DNA of 64,000 nucleotides from Gammaproteobacteria bacterium (GCA_030147845.1 JASBUN010000064.1:38501-102500), one strand, 5' to 3'; shown: positions 1 through 9,725, counted from the stretch's first letter. Notes: a model not told the origin generated them from the letters alone. Numbers and translations are program-made.

Positions 1-297
1 GATATTCATACCGATATAGCCGGCCGCGCCGGACAGAATCGCGCCGATGGCGAAACCGATTGCGGTGGCCCAACTGTGCAAGGCAAAGCCGATGACCACA
101 AACAGGACCGCGCCAACCAGCGCAATGGTGGTGTATTGTCGATTGAGATAAGCCGAGGCGCCTTCCTGGATCGCGGCGGCGATTTGCTGCATGCGTTCGT
201 TGCCGCTTGGCTTTGCCAGGATCCAGCGGACCGAGACGATGCCATACAGCACCGCGAGAATTGCGCACGCCAGTGCGATGATCAAACCGGTAGTCAT
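1..297 (-). CDS. hppA: Membrane-bound proton/sodium-translocating pyrophosphatase, N-terminal part (runs off window start)
   Basis: Minus-strand reading from the ATG complement at 295-297 gives [62 protein letters not shown]..., typical of the V-PPase N-terminus (IQEGA.AYL..QY). The ORF is open to the window edge. Confidence 0.88.
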   Translation of the reverse strand, partial: MTTGLIIALACAILAVLYGIVSVRWILAKPSGNERMQQIAAAIQEGASAYLNRQYTTIALVGAVLFVVIGFALHSWATAIGFAIGAILSGAAGYIGMNI

Positions 298-649
298 TCG
301 AAAGCGCCTCCGTTGTCGATTAGTTATTGTTTCGCGGGATTTTTCCTGAAAAATACCGCTTTGTTTCAATCACACGTCTGTCGCCAAACCGTCGCCGCAT
401 CGACGCTTTCAGGTGGTGTAGCCACTTCCTGGGTCGAGCCCAAAGACTCGCTCCAGACCTAACTCCACGGTCAGTTGATCGACGCCGGTTTGCGCTGTAC
501 CTCGGCAAGAATCCGTCCGGCCTCATTGCGGTTATAGCCGCAATGAGGTCGGCTCGAACGCTGAGTAGCGCTCGAGCCTTATCCAGCGTCATATTCTCGT
601 TCCTTTCGGTGTTTGCCGACAAGCCATGCCAAGCCGCCCGCGGGTGCCG

Positions 650-1924
650 CTACTTCAATTCGAACTTGGCCAACTTCTTGGCGACCGCGACGTTTTTTAA
701 TCGCACATAACGCGGCAGCCCGTTTTTGTACGGTGGATAATCTTCGCCCTTGATCAACGGCTCCATGTAGTTGCGGCACTTCTGCGTGATGCCGAAGCCA
801 TCTTTAGTGATGAAGTTTTTCGGCATCATCTTTTCGACATTGGCAACCTTCGATAGAGGCGCCATGCCGACTTTCCATTTGAACGGCGCGTCGGAGATGC
901 GGTCTACCGTCGGCATGACCGAGTTGTGTCCCTGTAACGCGAATTGCACCGCCGCCTTGCCCATGGCGTAGGCCATATTGACATCGGTTTTGGAAGCGAT
1001 GTGACGTGCGGCGCGCTGGAGATAATCGGCCACCGCCCAATGGTTTTTGAGCCCCAGTTCGCGCTGCACCATGCCTGCGATCACCGATGCGGCGCCGCCC
1101 AATTGGGCGTGACCGAAAGCATCGGTAAGGCCGGTTTCGGCCAGGAAGCGGCCGTCCGGCCAATGCACGCCTTCCGACACCACCACCGAGCAATAGCCGT
1201 GCTTTTTAACCATGGTTTCGACTTTAGCGAGAAATTTCCGCTCATCGAACTGCACTTCCGGGAACAAGATCACGATCGGTATCGGCGTGTCTTCGCTGGC
1301 GGCGAGTCCGCCGGCGGCGGCGATCCAACCCGCATGACGACCCATGACTTCGACGATAAAGACCTTGGTTGAGGTCTTGGCCATCGACGCAACGTCAAAA
1401 CTGGCCTCGCGGGTGGACACGGCGATGTATTTGGCCACGGAGCCGAAACCCGGACAATTGTCGGTGATTGGCAGGTCATTATCGACCGTTTTGGGTACAT
1501 GAATGGCCTGAATCGGGTAGCCCATTTTCTCGGATAGTTGCGAAACCTTGAGGCAAGTGTCGGCCGAATCGCCGCCGCCGTTGTAGAAGAAATAGCCAAT
1601 ATTATGTGCCTCAAATACTTCGATCAGACGCTCATATTCGGCGCGATTCTGCTCCAGGCTCTTGAGCTTGAAGCGGCACGAGCCGAACGCGCCGGAGGGC
1701 GTGTGGCGCAGCGCGCTGATGGCGCTGGCGGATTCTTTGCTGGTGTCGATAAGGTCTTCGGTCAGTGCGCCGATGATGCCGTTGCGGCCGGCCAGAACTT
1801 TGCCAATCCGGGATTTATGTTTGCGCGCGGTCTGGATAAGGCCGCATGCCGAGGCGTTGATGACCGCTGTAACACCGCCGGATTGCGCGTAGAAGGCGTT
1901 TTTTGGCGCCGGACGTTTTGCCAT
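650..1924 (-). CDS. pfp: Pyrophosphate-dependent 6-phosphofructokinase
   Basis: AQSGGVTAVINASACG, YNGGGDSADTC, PKTVDNDLPITDNCPGFGSVAKY and EVMGRHAGWIAAAGGLA motifs. GGGDS rather than GGDGS at the nucleotide site indicates a PPi-PFK. Confidence 0.92.
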   Translation of the reverse strand: MAKRPAPKNAFYAQSGGVTAVINASACGLIQTARKHKSRIGKVLAGRNGIIGALTEDLIDTSKESASAISALRHTPSGAFGSCRFKLKSLEQNRAEYERLIEVFEAHNIGYFFYNGGGDSADTCLKVSQLSEKMGYPIQAIHVPKTVDNDLPITDNCPGFGSVAKYIAVSTREASFDVASMAKTSTKVFIVEVMGRHAGWIAAAGGLAASEDTPIPIVILFPEVQFDERKFLAKVETMVKKHGYCSVVVSEGVHWPDGRFLAETGLTDAFGHAQLGGAASVIAGMVQRELGLKNHWAVADYLQRAARHIASKTDVNMAYAMGKAAVQFALQGHNSVMPTVDRISDAPFKWKVGMAPLSKVANVEKMMPKNFITKDGFGITQKCRNYMEPLIKGEDYPPYKNGLPRYVRLKNVAVAKKLAKFELK

Positions 1925-2009
1925 GTTGTTCTACCTCACTTATATGTTTTGAATCAATAGTTTGTAATAAAATGGGAATTCGCCGGCGCGGTTCAGAAGA
2001 TGTCGCCCC

Positions 2010-2417
2010 TTAGGCGGGCGCTTGTTGTTGCTGTTCGCGCCGGTGGTCGGCTTGGGTTTGCAACAGGGTCACCAGGCACTCAGCGAGGTCGTCGTATTCA
2101 CGGATACCGGTGCCGAACTGCTCATGCAGCCGATAAAAAAACTGGCAGCGATAGTTGCGCTCACCGGTCTTCATGACCACAAAGTGGCAGCCATCGTGTT
2201 CCCAAAACGCGATCGGGCAACTGGCCAATTCGCGGTCGCCGGGTTGGAGCCGTATTTCGCTATCGGCGCGTTGCGCGGTTGGTGCGGAATCGCCATAGCG
2301 CTCACCCAGGGTGGTCTCAACCGTCCACCATTCGCTGTCTGTGAAATCAGCAACCTGTGTCATGACCCATCCAGCTGTTGCAGCAAGTGAGAATGCGCCG
2401 CTACGGTTGCGCTCCAC
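2010..2417 (-). CDS. Hypothetical protein (start possibly at MTQVADFTDSEWW)
   Basis: Open ORF between pfp and adk with coherent composition. No family recognised. Confidence 0.5.
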   Translation of the reverse strand: MERNRSGAFSLAATAGWVMTQVADFTDSEWWTVETTLGERYGDSAPTAQRADSEIRLQPGDRELASCPIAFWEHDGCHFVVMKTGERNYRCQFFYRLHEQFGTGIREYDDLAECLVTLLQTQADHRREQQQQAPA

Positions 2418-2612
2418 AGCATAATGTAAAAAATGATTTATTTCATGAGGTTCGTTGACTTGAACCGGCGGATGAGAGTAGCTTAATCGCTGTACCGCCA
2501 GTCGGGCTATGCAAAATATTGTATATGCCCATGTAAAAATCTTAAAGGGACTGGTGGCACATAAAAGTGTTTAAATAAAATGCCAACAAAAACAGGGTAG
2601 TGAGGGTCGGTC

Positions 2613-3800
2613 ATGAGGATAGTACTGCTCGGCGCGCCGGGATCCGGTAAGGGCACTCAGTCGAAGTTAATCGTCAAACATTATGGTATCCCGCAGATTT
2701 CCACCGGGGACCTGTTGCGCGCAGCGGTCGAGGCCGACACGGCACTCGGTCGTCAAGCTAAAGCCGCCATGGACGCCGGACAGCTAGTCTCCGACGAACT
2801 GGTCTTGGCCATGATCCGCGAACGCTTGAGCGAGCCCGACGCCCGCGACGGCTTTGTATTGGACGGTTTCCCGCGCAACGTCGCGCAGGCGCAGGCCTTG
2901 GACGAATTGTTGGGCCAGATGGCGCGGACGCTGCAATTGGCGTTGTTGGTCGAGGTCGACTACGAGGAGCTCATGGAGCGTATGACCGGACGCCGTACCT
3001 GCGAGTCATGCGGTCAGAGCTACAACATTTACACCTCGCCACCGAAAATGGATGAGCAGTGCGATCAGTGCGGCGGCAATTTGCGCCACCGTGCGGACGA
3101 CAATGAAGAGACCATCAGCAATCGTTTACGGGTCTACGACAGTCAGACACGACCGGTGATCGAATATTATCGCGAGCAGAACAAGCTGCGCACGGTCCAG
3201 GGCACAGGCGAAATCGAACAAATCTTCAATGCCGTTCGACGGATACTCGACTCGCTTGACGAGGACGCGGCCGGACCCGACGCGCCGCCGGAAATTGCGC
3301 CGACGCTGGAAGACCTCGAGAAAATGGTGTTGGCTACCGCTATGCAGGCCCATGACACGGTGCCTGTAACGCAAACTCCAGCGGTAAAAAAGGCTTCGCC
3401 GAAAAAGTCGGCGGTGAAGAAAAAGGTCGCCACTAAAAAGAAACCGGCGGCCAAGAAGAAAGCAGCGGTGAAGAAAAAGCCGGCGGCCAAGAAAACCGTT
3501 GGTAAAAAGAAAGCGGTAGGCAAAAAGCCAAGCGCTAAGAAGACGGCAGCGAAAAAGAAAAAGATCGCGACCAAGAAGAAAGCTGCAACCAAGAAGAAAG
3601 CTGCAACCAAGAAGAAAGCTGCAACCAAGAAGAAGGCTGTAACCAAGAAGAAGGCTGCAACCAAGAAGAAGGCTGCAACCAAGAAGAAGGCGACGGCTAA
3701 GAAAGGGGCGTCGGCGAAGAAGAAATCGGCAGTGAAAAAATCCGCCGCCAAGAAGAAGCCGGTATCACGTGGGCGTAAGCGCGCGCCTAAGAAAAAATAA
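2613..3800 (+). CDS. adk: Adenylate kinase with long C-terminal histone-H1-like Lys/Ala-rich tail
   Basis: MRIVLLGAPGSGKGTQ P-loop, ISTGDLLR, DGFPRN and a Cys4 LID (CESCGQSYNIY...CDQCGG), followed by about 140 aa of KKKAATKKKAATKKK. Confidence 0.95.
   Translation: MRIVLLGAPGSGKGTQSKLIVKHYGIPQISTGDLLRAAVEADTALGRQAKAAMDAGQLVSDELVLAMIRERLSEPDARDGFVLDGFPRNVAQAQALDELLGQMARTLQLALLVEVDYEELMERMTGRRTCESCGQSYNIYTSPPKMDEQCDQCGGNLRHRADDNEETISNRLRVYDSQTRPVIEYYREQNKLRTVQGTGEIEQIFNAVRRILDSLDEDAAGPDAPPEIAPTLEDLEKMVLATAMQAHDTVPVTQTPAVKKASPKKSAVKKKVATKKKPAAKKKAAVKKKPAAKKTVGKKKAVGKKPSAKKTAAKKKKIATKKKAATKKKAATKKKAATKKKAVTKKKAATKKKAATKKKATAKKGASAKKKSAVKKSAAKKKPVSRGRKRAPKKK
3570..3695 (+). repeat. Tandem array of about seven 18-bp units (accaagaagaaagctgca and variants) encoding TKKKAA
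   Basis: Direct reading: units start at 3570, 3588, 3606, 3624, 3642, 3660 and 3678, in frame with adk. The last unit is diverged. Confidence 0.95.
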
Positions 3801-4095
3801 TGTTGCTTAGGCGTTTTGGGGAATTTTTCTCTTATCGTGGTATCTAAAAGACTGAGTCTCGCGATTGGCGCGATGGCGCCGGGCGAGGGTGCCCCCGCCA
3901 TCGCTAATTGTGATAAGCTCAGATGCTAGTTAACGTGCTTCAAAAGAAATACTTTATAAAATAATAAGCTGCGCAGCACGCGGTGCAAATTCCGACACCA
4001 GTAGTGTAAACGCGGCGAGGATGCTAAAGGACCATCGGTCCCCAATTATTATCATAAGCCTTGTAGTGCAATGTAATCCATTAGGAGGATAGCCA

Positions 4096-4554
4096 ATGAA
4101 GAAAATCAAAAGTATATCTCTGATCGTCGCTATGTTCGCCGCCGCGTTGGCGCTCACCGGGTGTAATCAAAGTACGGCGGCTGTCAAGGATGGTGGCATG
4201 CACAAAGTCGTGATTCAGGTAAGCACCGACAATCCACGCACGCAGACCATCGCATTGAACAACGCAGTTAATATGCGTAAGGCGTTGGGCCGCGATAACG
4301 TCGATGTGGTGATCGTCGCGTACGGCCCCGGCTTGGGTATGTTAACGCAGCATCCGAACAACAAAAATGCCGAACGCGTGGTCAGTCTGGCAATGGAAGG
4401 CGTCAAGTTTGATGCTTGCGGCAATACGATGAAGAAGGTCGCTATGAAAACCGGCCACATGCCTAAGGTGCTCGAGGGCGTTACAGTGGTTCCGGGCGGC
4501 GTGATCAAAATCATGGAGCTGCAGGAGCAAGGTTACGCTTACATACGTCCGTAG
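4096..4554 (+). CDS. DsrE/DsrF-like family lipoprotein
   Basis: Signal peptide with lipobox (MKKIKSISLIVAMFAAALALTGC), then a DsrE-like fold sequence (HKVVIQVSTDNPRTQTIALNNAVNMRKALG...VDVVIVAYGPGLGML...CGNTMKK). Good RBS (aggaggat). Confidence 0.75.
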   Translation: MKKIKSISLIVAMFAAALALTGCNQSTAAVKDGGMHKVVIQVSTDNPRTQTIALNNAVNMRKALGRDNVDVVIVAYGPGLGMLTQHPNNKNAERVVSLAMEGVKFDACGNTMKKVAMKTGHMPKVLEGVTVVPGGVIKIMELQEQGYAYIRP

Positions 4555-4578
4555 TATTTCCGCACAAGTCTGCACGTA

Positions 4579-4605
4579 ACGGGGCCGAATGGCCCCGTAT
4601 TTTTG
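4579..4605 (+). terminator. Rho-independent terminator after the DsrE-like lipoprotein gene
   Basis: Perfect 8-bp stem ACGGGGCC-gaat-GGCCCCGT followed by atttttg. Confidence 0.85.
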
Positions 4606-4620
4606 TCCGCAGAAAAGCGC

Positions 4621-4875
4621 CTAGCGGCTTTGCTGGTCGATGGCGCGGCGTTCACGCTCGGCTTGATTCTGTATCGTGCCGTCGACGGCGCGCGCCTTGT
4701 CTAGTACGTTTCGCTGGCTCCGGAACAATCCGCTGCGATGCGGTTGTTCATCTGCCGGCGCAGCGGATGATTTGTCGGTAGGGTGACTGGCGTGATCGGT
4801 AGAGCTACCGGAACAAGCGCTAAGCATGATCGCCAGCAGACCGAATATCCGGTAGTACTTTTCCATCAAGTTCAT
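4621..4875 (-). CDS. Hypothetical lipoprotein
   Basis: MNLMEKYYRIFGLLAIMLSACSGSS signal peptide with lipobox LSAC. Confidence 0.55.
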   Translation of the reverse strand: MNLMEKYYRIFGLLAIMLSACSGSSTDHASHPTDKSSAAPADEQPHRSGLFRSQRNVLDKARAVDGTIQNQAERERRAIDQQSR

Positions 4876-4946
4876 TCCGTGCTGGTAACGATACGTTTGG
4901 CGCCTAGGCTGTGCGTATGAAACGCATGCGGGTCAGTGCCCCGGGC

Positions 4947-6104
4947 TTACTTCTTCATTAAACTGAACCACGTCAACAAGCGCGCGACATGACCCCAGAA
5001 CCATTCGCGCAGTTTACGATGAACCGGACGGCAACGCCACTCTTGGTAGCTGAATTCATGACTCCGGCCGAAGTCGCGTTCGAACAAGTCCTGTACACGC
5101 TGAACGATTTCGCTGCCGCGAATTTCCTGGTTGGCGTCCAGATTCCAGTGCATGTTCCAGCGGTCGGCGTTGCTCGAGCCTATGCTCAGCCATTGGTCGC
5201 AGAGCATGGTCTTGGCGTGCAAAAAATGCGGTTGATACTCAAATATCCGCACACCGCTGCGCAATAGTTGTGTGTAGTAGCGACAGCCGATACTGCGTAT
5301 CCACGCGTGATCGGTCAGCGGCCCTGGCAGCAGCAAACGAACATCCACGCCGCGCTTGGCGGCCCGGCGTAGCGCGCGCCGCAATTTTCGCGACGGCGCG
5401 AAGTAGGCGGTTGACAGCCATACCCGCTGTTCCGCGGTGCGCGCTTGCTTGAGCAACGATCGGATGATTTCTGACTGCACCGGGCTGCGGCTGGATGTTA
5501 CGCGGCCGGCTTGGTCGCCTGCTGGCGCGGGTGCGGCGCGTTCAGGCAGTTGCGCTGGTGCGTCGTTCCAGCGTTGCCACGTGCTAGCGAACAAATCCTC
5601 CCAGTCGCGTACGTTTGGACCGCGAATTTCCAACATGACTTCGTGCCAATGCGAATCCGGCTTGACGGTCGGGTCGAAATCGTCGGTGATGCCGGTGCCG
5701 CCGGTAAATGCCACGCTACCGTCAACGGTAAGCAGCTTGCGGTGGTTGCGAAAAAGATTGCGCCGCAAGCGGCGGAGATTGAGCGGATTGTAGAGGGCTA
5801 ATTGCGTGCCGCCGCGCAGGCGCTCGCGATCACTCTGCGACAGGCCGAGTGAACCATAGGCATCGATCAGCACATAAACCGCGACGCCGCGTGCGCGCGC
5901 GGCCAGCAATGCATCGATAAATCGCGTGGCGACGACGCCCGATTCGATGAGATACATCTCGAATAGAATATAGTTTTGTGCGCCGCGGATGGCGTCGAGC
6001 ATCCTCGGCATGAAGTGATTGCCGTCAATCAGCAGCTCGAAACGGTTATTATCGTGCCAATCGAAACGATATTTTCGTTTAACCGGATGTGAAGTGCGCA
6101 TCAA
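4947..6104 (-). CDS. Cardiolipin synthase / phospholipase D family protein
   Basis: Two HKD-type motifs: FRNHRKLLTVDGSVAFTGGTGI and FLHAKTMLCDQWLSIGSSNAD. Confidence 0.88.
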   Translation of the reverse strand: MMRTSHPVKRKYRFDWHDNNRFELLIDGNHFMPRMLDAIRGAQNYILFEMYLIESGVVATRFIDALLAARARGVAVYVLIDAYGSLGLSQSDRERLRGGTQLALYNPLNLRRLRRNLFRNHRKLLTVDGSVAFTGGTGITDDFDPTVKPDSHWHEVMLEIRGPNVRDWEDLFASTWQRWNDAPAQLPERAAPAPAGDQAGRVTSSRSPVQSEIIRSLLKQARTAEQRVWLSTAYFAPSRKLRRALRRAAKRGVDVRLLLPGPLTDHAWIRSIGCRYYTQLLRSGVRIFEYQPHFLHAKTMLCDQWLSIGSSNADRWNMHWNLDANQEIRGSEIVQRVQDLFERDFGRSHEFSYQEWRCRPVHRKLREWFWGHVARLLTWFSLMKK

Positions 6105-6173
6105 GGCATTCCATGGCGGAGTTGCGGCGCGGGATCGTACGCCGGGGCCGGTCCCCGGCCCCGTGGTGGGTGG

Positions 6174-7463
6174 TTAGCTGTGATTAGAGACTGAGTATAG
6201 GTGATCGCGCGTCATCGGCACGTCATTGTTCTTGCCGGGAGCGAACAGTACCTGGAAGAGTTGCAGGTAGCCGGTGGTGAAACTGGCAATGGAGCCGGCC
6301 AGATACAAGCGCCACGTGCGTATGAATCGTTCATCGAACATGCCGTGGATCTCGTCTTGATGCGCCTCGAAGCGAGCCAGCCAATGGCGTAGCGTTTCGG
6401 CGTAGTGCAAACGCAGGTTCTCGACATCGAGCACCGAGAAATCATGGTGCTCGAAGATGTCCATCATTTCGCGCAACGAGGGCGGCCGGGCGCCGGGAAA
6501 AATTCGCTTCTCGATCCAGGCGTTCATGGGCGCCGAACAATTACGCCCGATGGTATGGATCAGGCCGCGGCCATGCTGGGGTAGTATGCGCTGCAAAACG
6601 TCACCCATTTCGCGGTAGTTCTCCGGGCCGACGTGCTCCAGCATGCCCACCGATACGAAGCAGTCGCAGCTGCCGCTGATGTTGCGGTAGTCGTCTTCAA
6701 TATATTCGATTTGATTGTCGAGCCCTTCTTGTGCGGCGCGTTCACGGGCGAAGCGTACTTGTTCACGCGAAATGTTGAACGCCCGCACCCGCACGCCGTA
6801 GTGGCGGGCCATGTGGCGCGCGAGTCCGCCCCAGCCGCAGCCGGCCTCGATCACGAATTCACCCGGTTTGAGCCTTAACTTGCGGCAGACGTGATCCATT
6901 TTCGCGACTTGCGCTTCTTCCAGGGTGGCCTCGGGATGAGCGAAATAGGCGCAGGTGTACTGCATTGCCACGCGATCGAGCCACAGCTGGTAGAAGTCGT
7001 TGCCGATGTCGTAGTGATGATGGATATTGCTGCGCGATCCGGACAGGCTATTGGATCGGCGGCGCGACATCAGGTTTTGCGCCGCGCGCCGTAGCGGCCC
7101 GACCGCATCGGCTTGTTCGCCGCCGGTGTACACGGCCTCGAGGAATTTAACCAGGTCGCCGTCTACGTCGATAGCGCCGGCCATGAAATCCTCGCCAAAA
7201 TAAAGGTCGGGATGGATCAGCAGCCGTGTCAGCGCGGCGCGCGTATTAACTCGCATCGTCGCCACCGGAGCAGCCAACTGCGCCGGTACCTGGGTGCCGT
7301 CCCAAAGCGTGATGCGCAGTGGTGCGCGACCACAGGCATCCAGCAATCGTTCTGCCAGCCAGCGACTGATCGCGCCCGCCTGCGTCGCGGGCGATGGCGG
7401 CTTGGTATCGGGTACTGTGGTGGCGCCGGAGGTTTTATTGTCAGAACTCATTTCAACGTCCAT
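6174..7463 (-). CDS. cfa: Cyclopropane-fatty-acyl-phospholipid synthase
   Basis: HHHYDIGNDFYQLWLD, MQYTCAYF, EAGCGWGGLARHMA, YIEDDYR, SVGMLEHVGPENY and a C-terminal SIASFTTGYLQLFQVLF. Confidence 0.92.
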   Translation of the reverse strand: MDVEMSSDNKTSGATTVPDTKPPSPATQAGAISRWLAERLLDACGRAPLRITLWDGTQVPAQLAAPVATMRVNTRAALTRLLIHPDLYFGEDFMAGAIDVDGDLVKFLEAVYTGGEQADAVGPLRRAAQNLMSRRRSNSLSGSRSNIHHHYDIGNDFYQLWLDRVAMQYTCAYFAHPEATLEEAQVAKMDHVCRKLRLKPGEFVIEAGCGWGGLARHMARHYGVRVRAFNISREQVRFARERAAQEGLDNQIEYIEDDYRNISGSCDCFVSVGMLEHVGPENYREMGDVLQRILPQHGRGLIHTIGRNCSAPMNAWIEKRIFPGARPPSLREMMDIFEHHDFSVLDVENLRLHYAETLRHWLARFEAHQDEIHGMFDERFIRTWRLYLAGSIASFTTGYLQLFQVLFAPGKNNDVPMTRDHLYSVSNHS

Positions 7464-7645
7464 TCGGCTGAACGGCCACGCCTACGACCATGGCCTACGT
7501 CAAGGGCAATCCAGCAAAGTCTCTCCACTAACAATAAACACGGCTTTCGGGGTGGTCAAGAGCAGCGGTAGTTGCGTTGTGGTTTCCGTGGCCGACATTG
7601 GCTGGGGTATGATGGGCCTCGGCTCATTGATACAGGCGCATCTCC

Positions 7646-9034
7646 GTGCATATCCACATTCTTGGCATCTGCGGTACTTTCATGGGGGGTATCGCGCAGC
7701 TGGCGAGGGCCGCCGGCCATAGTGTCAGCGGTTCGGATGCCAACGTTTACCCGCCCATGAGTACGCAGCTGCAGGCCGCTGGTATCGATGTGCTACAGGG
7801 CTTCGAGCCATCGCATTTAGATCCGGCGCCGGATTGCGTCGTGGTCGGCAACGTCATGTCGCGCGGCCGGCCTATCGTGGAATATATGCTTGAGCGCGGA
7901 ATGCCTTACACATCCGGGCCGCAGTGGCTGGCCGAGCACGTGCTGGCCCAACGCTGGGTGCTGGCGGTGGCCGGTACCCATGGCAAGACCACGACGGCCA
8001 GTATGCTGGCCTGGATTATGGAAGACGCCGGATTGGCGCCGGGGTTTCTCATCGGTGGTGTGCCGCAGAATTTCGGCGTATCGGCGCGGTTCGGTGAAGC
8101 ACCCTTCTTCGTCGTCGAGGCGGATGAGTACGATACCGCGTTTTTCGACAAGCGCTCCAAATTCGTCCACTATCGCCCGCGGACCGTAACTTTGAACAAT
8201 CTTGAGTTCGACCATGCCGACATTTTCGATGATGTGGCGGCGATCCGTCGGCAATTTCATCATTTGGTGCGCACCGTGCCGGCGAACGGCTTGATCATTT
8301 CCAATTCCGTCGACGCGGAATTGGAAACCGTGCTGGCGATGGGTTGCTGGACGCCGGTGGAGCGCTTCGCCGTGGCAGGCATATGCCCGGATTGGAGTGT
8401 CGGCGAAGGCGCCGCCGATGGCTCGCGTTTTGAAGTGCGCTGGCAAGGCAAAGTTCAAGGGACGGTAAACTGGGATTTGCTCGGGCAGCACAACGTTGCC
8501 AACGCCCTGGCGGCGATCGCCGCTGCCCGCCACGCCGGAGTGCCGGTGCCCCAGGCTATTGACGCCTTGGGGCGGTTCGAGAATGTGCGCCGACGGTTGG
8601 AGCTGCTTGCGGACATTGGCGGCATACGTATCTACGACGATTTTGCCCATCATCCGACCGCCATCGCCTCGACGCTGGCCGGGCTGCGCGCGCGCGTTGA
8701 CGGTGAACGTATAATTGCTCTACTGGAAGCACGTTCCAACACCATGCGGCTGGGCGTACATAAAGATCGTTTGGCGGCTGCGCTGAACGCTGCCGATGAA
8801 GTACGGCTGTTGCGCCCGGCCGGGCTGACATGGGATATCGAACAAATGGCCGCTCCATTGGGCGCGCGCGTACGGGTGTTTGATTCCGTTGCGCGGATGG
8901 CCGACCATGTGGGTTCGGAGACGCGCGCCGGCGACCATGTGTTGATCATGAGTAATGGTGCCTTTGGCGGCATTCATCAACTACTGATAGATCGCTTGCG
9001 CGCTATGCGCGTCGGCGCCGAAAGCCCATCCTAG
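7646..9034 (+). CDS. mpl: UDP-N-acetylmuramate:L-alanyl-gamma-D-glutamyl-meso-diaminopimelate ligase
   Basis: Starts MHIHILGICGTFMGGIA. VAGTHGKTTTASML, VEADEYDTAFFDKRSKFVHYRP and DDFAHHPTAI motifs. Confidence 0.95.
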   Translation: MHIHILGICGTFMGGIAQLARAAGHSVSGSDANVYPPMSTQLQAAGIDVLQGFEPSHLDPAPDCVVVGNVMSRGRPIVEYMLERGMPYTSGPQWLAEHVLAQRWVLAVAGTHGKTTTASMLAWIMEDAGLAPGFLIGGVPQNFGVSARFGEAPFFVVEADEYDTAFFDKRSKFVHYRPRTVTLNNLEFDHADIFDDVAAIRRQFHHLVRTVPANGLIISNSVDAELETVLAMGCWTPVERFAVAGICPDWSVGEGAADGSRFEVRWQGKVQGTVNWDLLGQHNVANALAAIAAARHAGVPVPQAIDALGRFENVRRRLELLADIGGIRIYDDFAHHPTAIASTLAGLRARVDGERIIALLEARSNTMRLGVHKDRLAAALNAADEVRLLRPAGLTWDIEQMAAPLGARVRVFDSVARMADHVGSETRAGDHVLIMSNGAFGGIHQLLIDRLRAMRVGAESPS

Positions 9035-9071
9035 ATCATGTCTGGCCTAAACTGCGCCGAGAGTAGCTTGC

Positions 9072-9707
9072 ATGCCTGAATTCAGCAGTGATCCACGCCA
9101 AGCCGTTGCGGTAGCCATGACCGGCGCGTCGGGTGCGCCATATGGGCTGCGCCTGCTGCAATGTCTGGTCGACAGCGGACAGCAAGTCTATGTCATGATC
9201 TCGCAACCGGGACAAGTGGTCATCGGCATGGAGACCGACTTGCCTCTGCCCGGCCGACCGGCCGACATGGAACGGTTTTTATCAGAGCATTTTGGCGCTG
9301 AGCCCGGCCGTCTACGCGTGTTTGGCAAGGAACAGTGGACCGCGCCGGTGGCTAGCGGCAGCGGTGCGCCGCGCGCGCTGGTGGTGTGTCCCTGCACCAC
9401 CGGCACGTTGTCCGCGATCGCCTGCGGTAGCAGTAATAATCTCATCGAACGCGCAGCCGATGTCGTGCTCAAGGAGCGCCGACGCTTGATTCTGGTGCCG
9501 CGCGAGACGCCGTTCTCCGAAATTCACCTGGAACATATGCTACGCCTGGCGCGCATGGGCGCGGTGATCATGCCGCCCAATCCGGGCTTTTACCATCACC
9601 CACAAAGCATCAGTGATCTGGTGGATTTTGTCGTCGCGCGGATTCTGGATCACCTCGATATCGAGCATAGTCTCATGCCTCGCTGGGGCGATGATGCGCC
9701 CGTTTAG
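9072..9707 (+). CDS. ubiX: Flavin prenyltransferase UbiX
   Basis: VAMTGASGAPYGLRLLQ, VVCPCTTGTLSAIACGSSNNLIERAADVVLKERR and LVPRETPFSEIHL. Confidence 0.95.
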   Translation: MPEFSSDPRQAVAVAMTGASGAPYGLRLLQCLVDSGQQVYVMISQPGQVVIGMETDLPLPGRPADMERFLSEHFGAEPGRLRVFGKEQWTAPVASGSGAPRALVVCPCTTGTLSAIACGSSNNLIERAADVVLKERRRLILVPRETPFSEIHLEHMLRLARMGAVIMPPNPGFYHHPQSISDLVDFVVARILDHLDIEHSLMPRWGDDAPV

Positions 9708-9725
9708 CAGCCAACCGCAGTCGCT

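Noticed and set aside
320-622. 100-aa minus-strand ORF between hppA and pfp
   Set aside because: Overlapping opposite-strand ORF of similar length, Arg-rich, no motif. Kept as non-coding spacer.
3167-3901. 244-aa minus-strand ORF with FFLVAAFFLVAAFFLV repeats
   Set aside because: It is the antisense shadow of the Lys-rich adk tail. The apparent hydrophobic repeat is a by-product of AAG/GCT codons.
7817-8653. 278-aa minus-strand ORF
   Set aside because: Antisense to mpl. No motifs.
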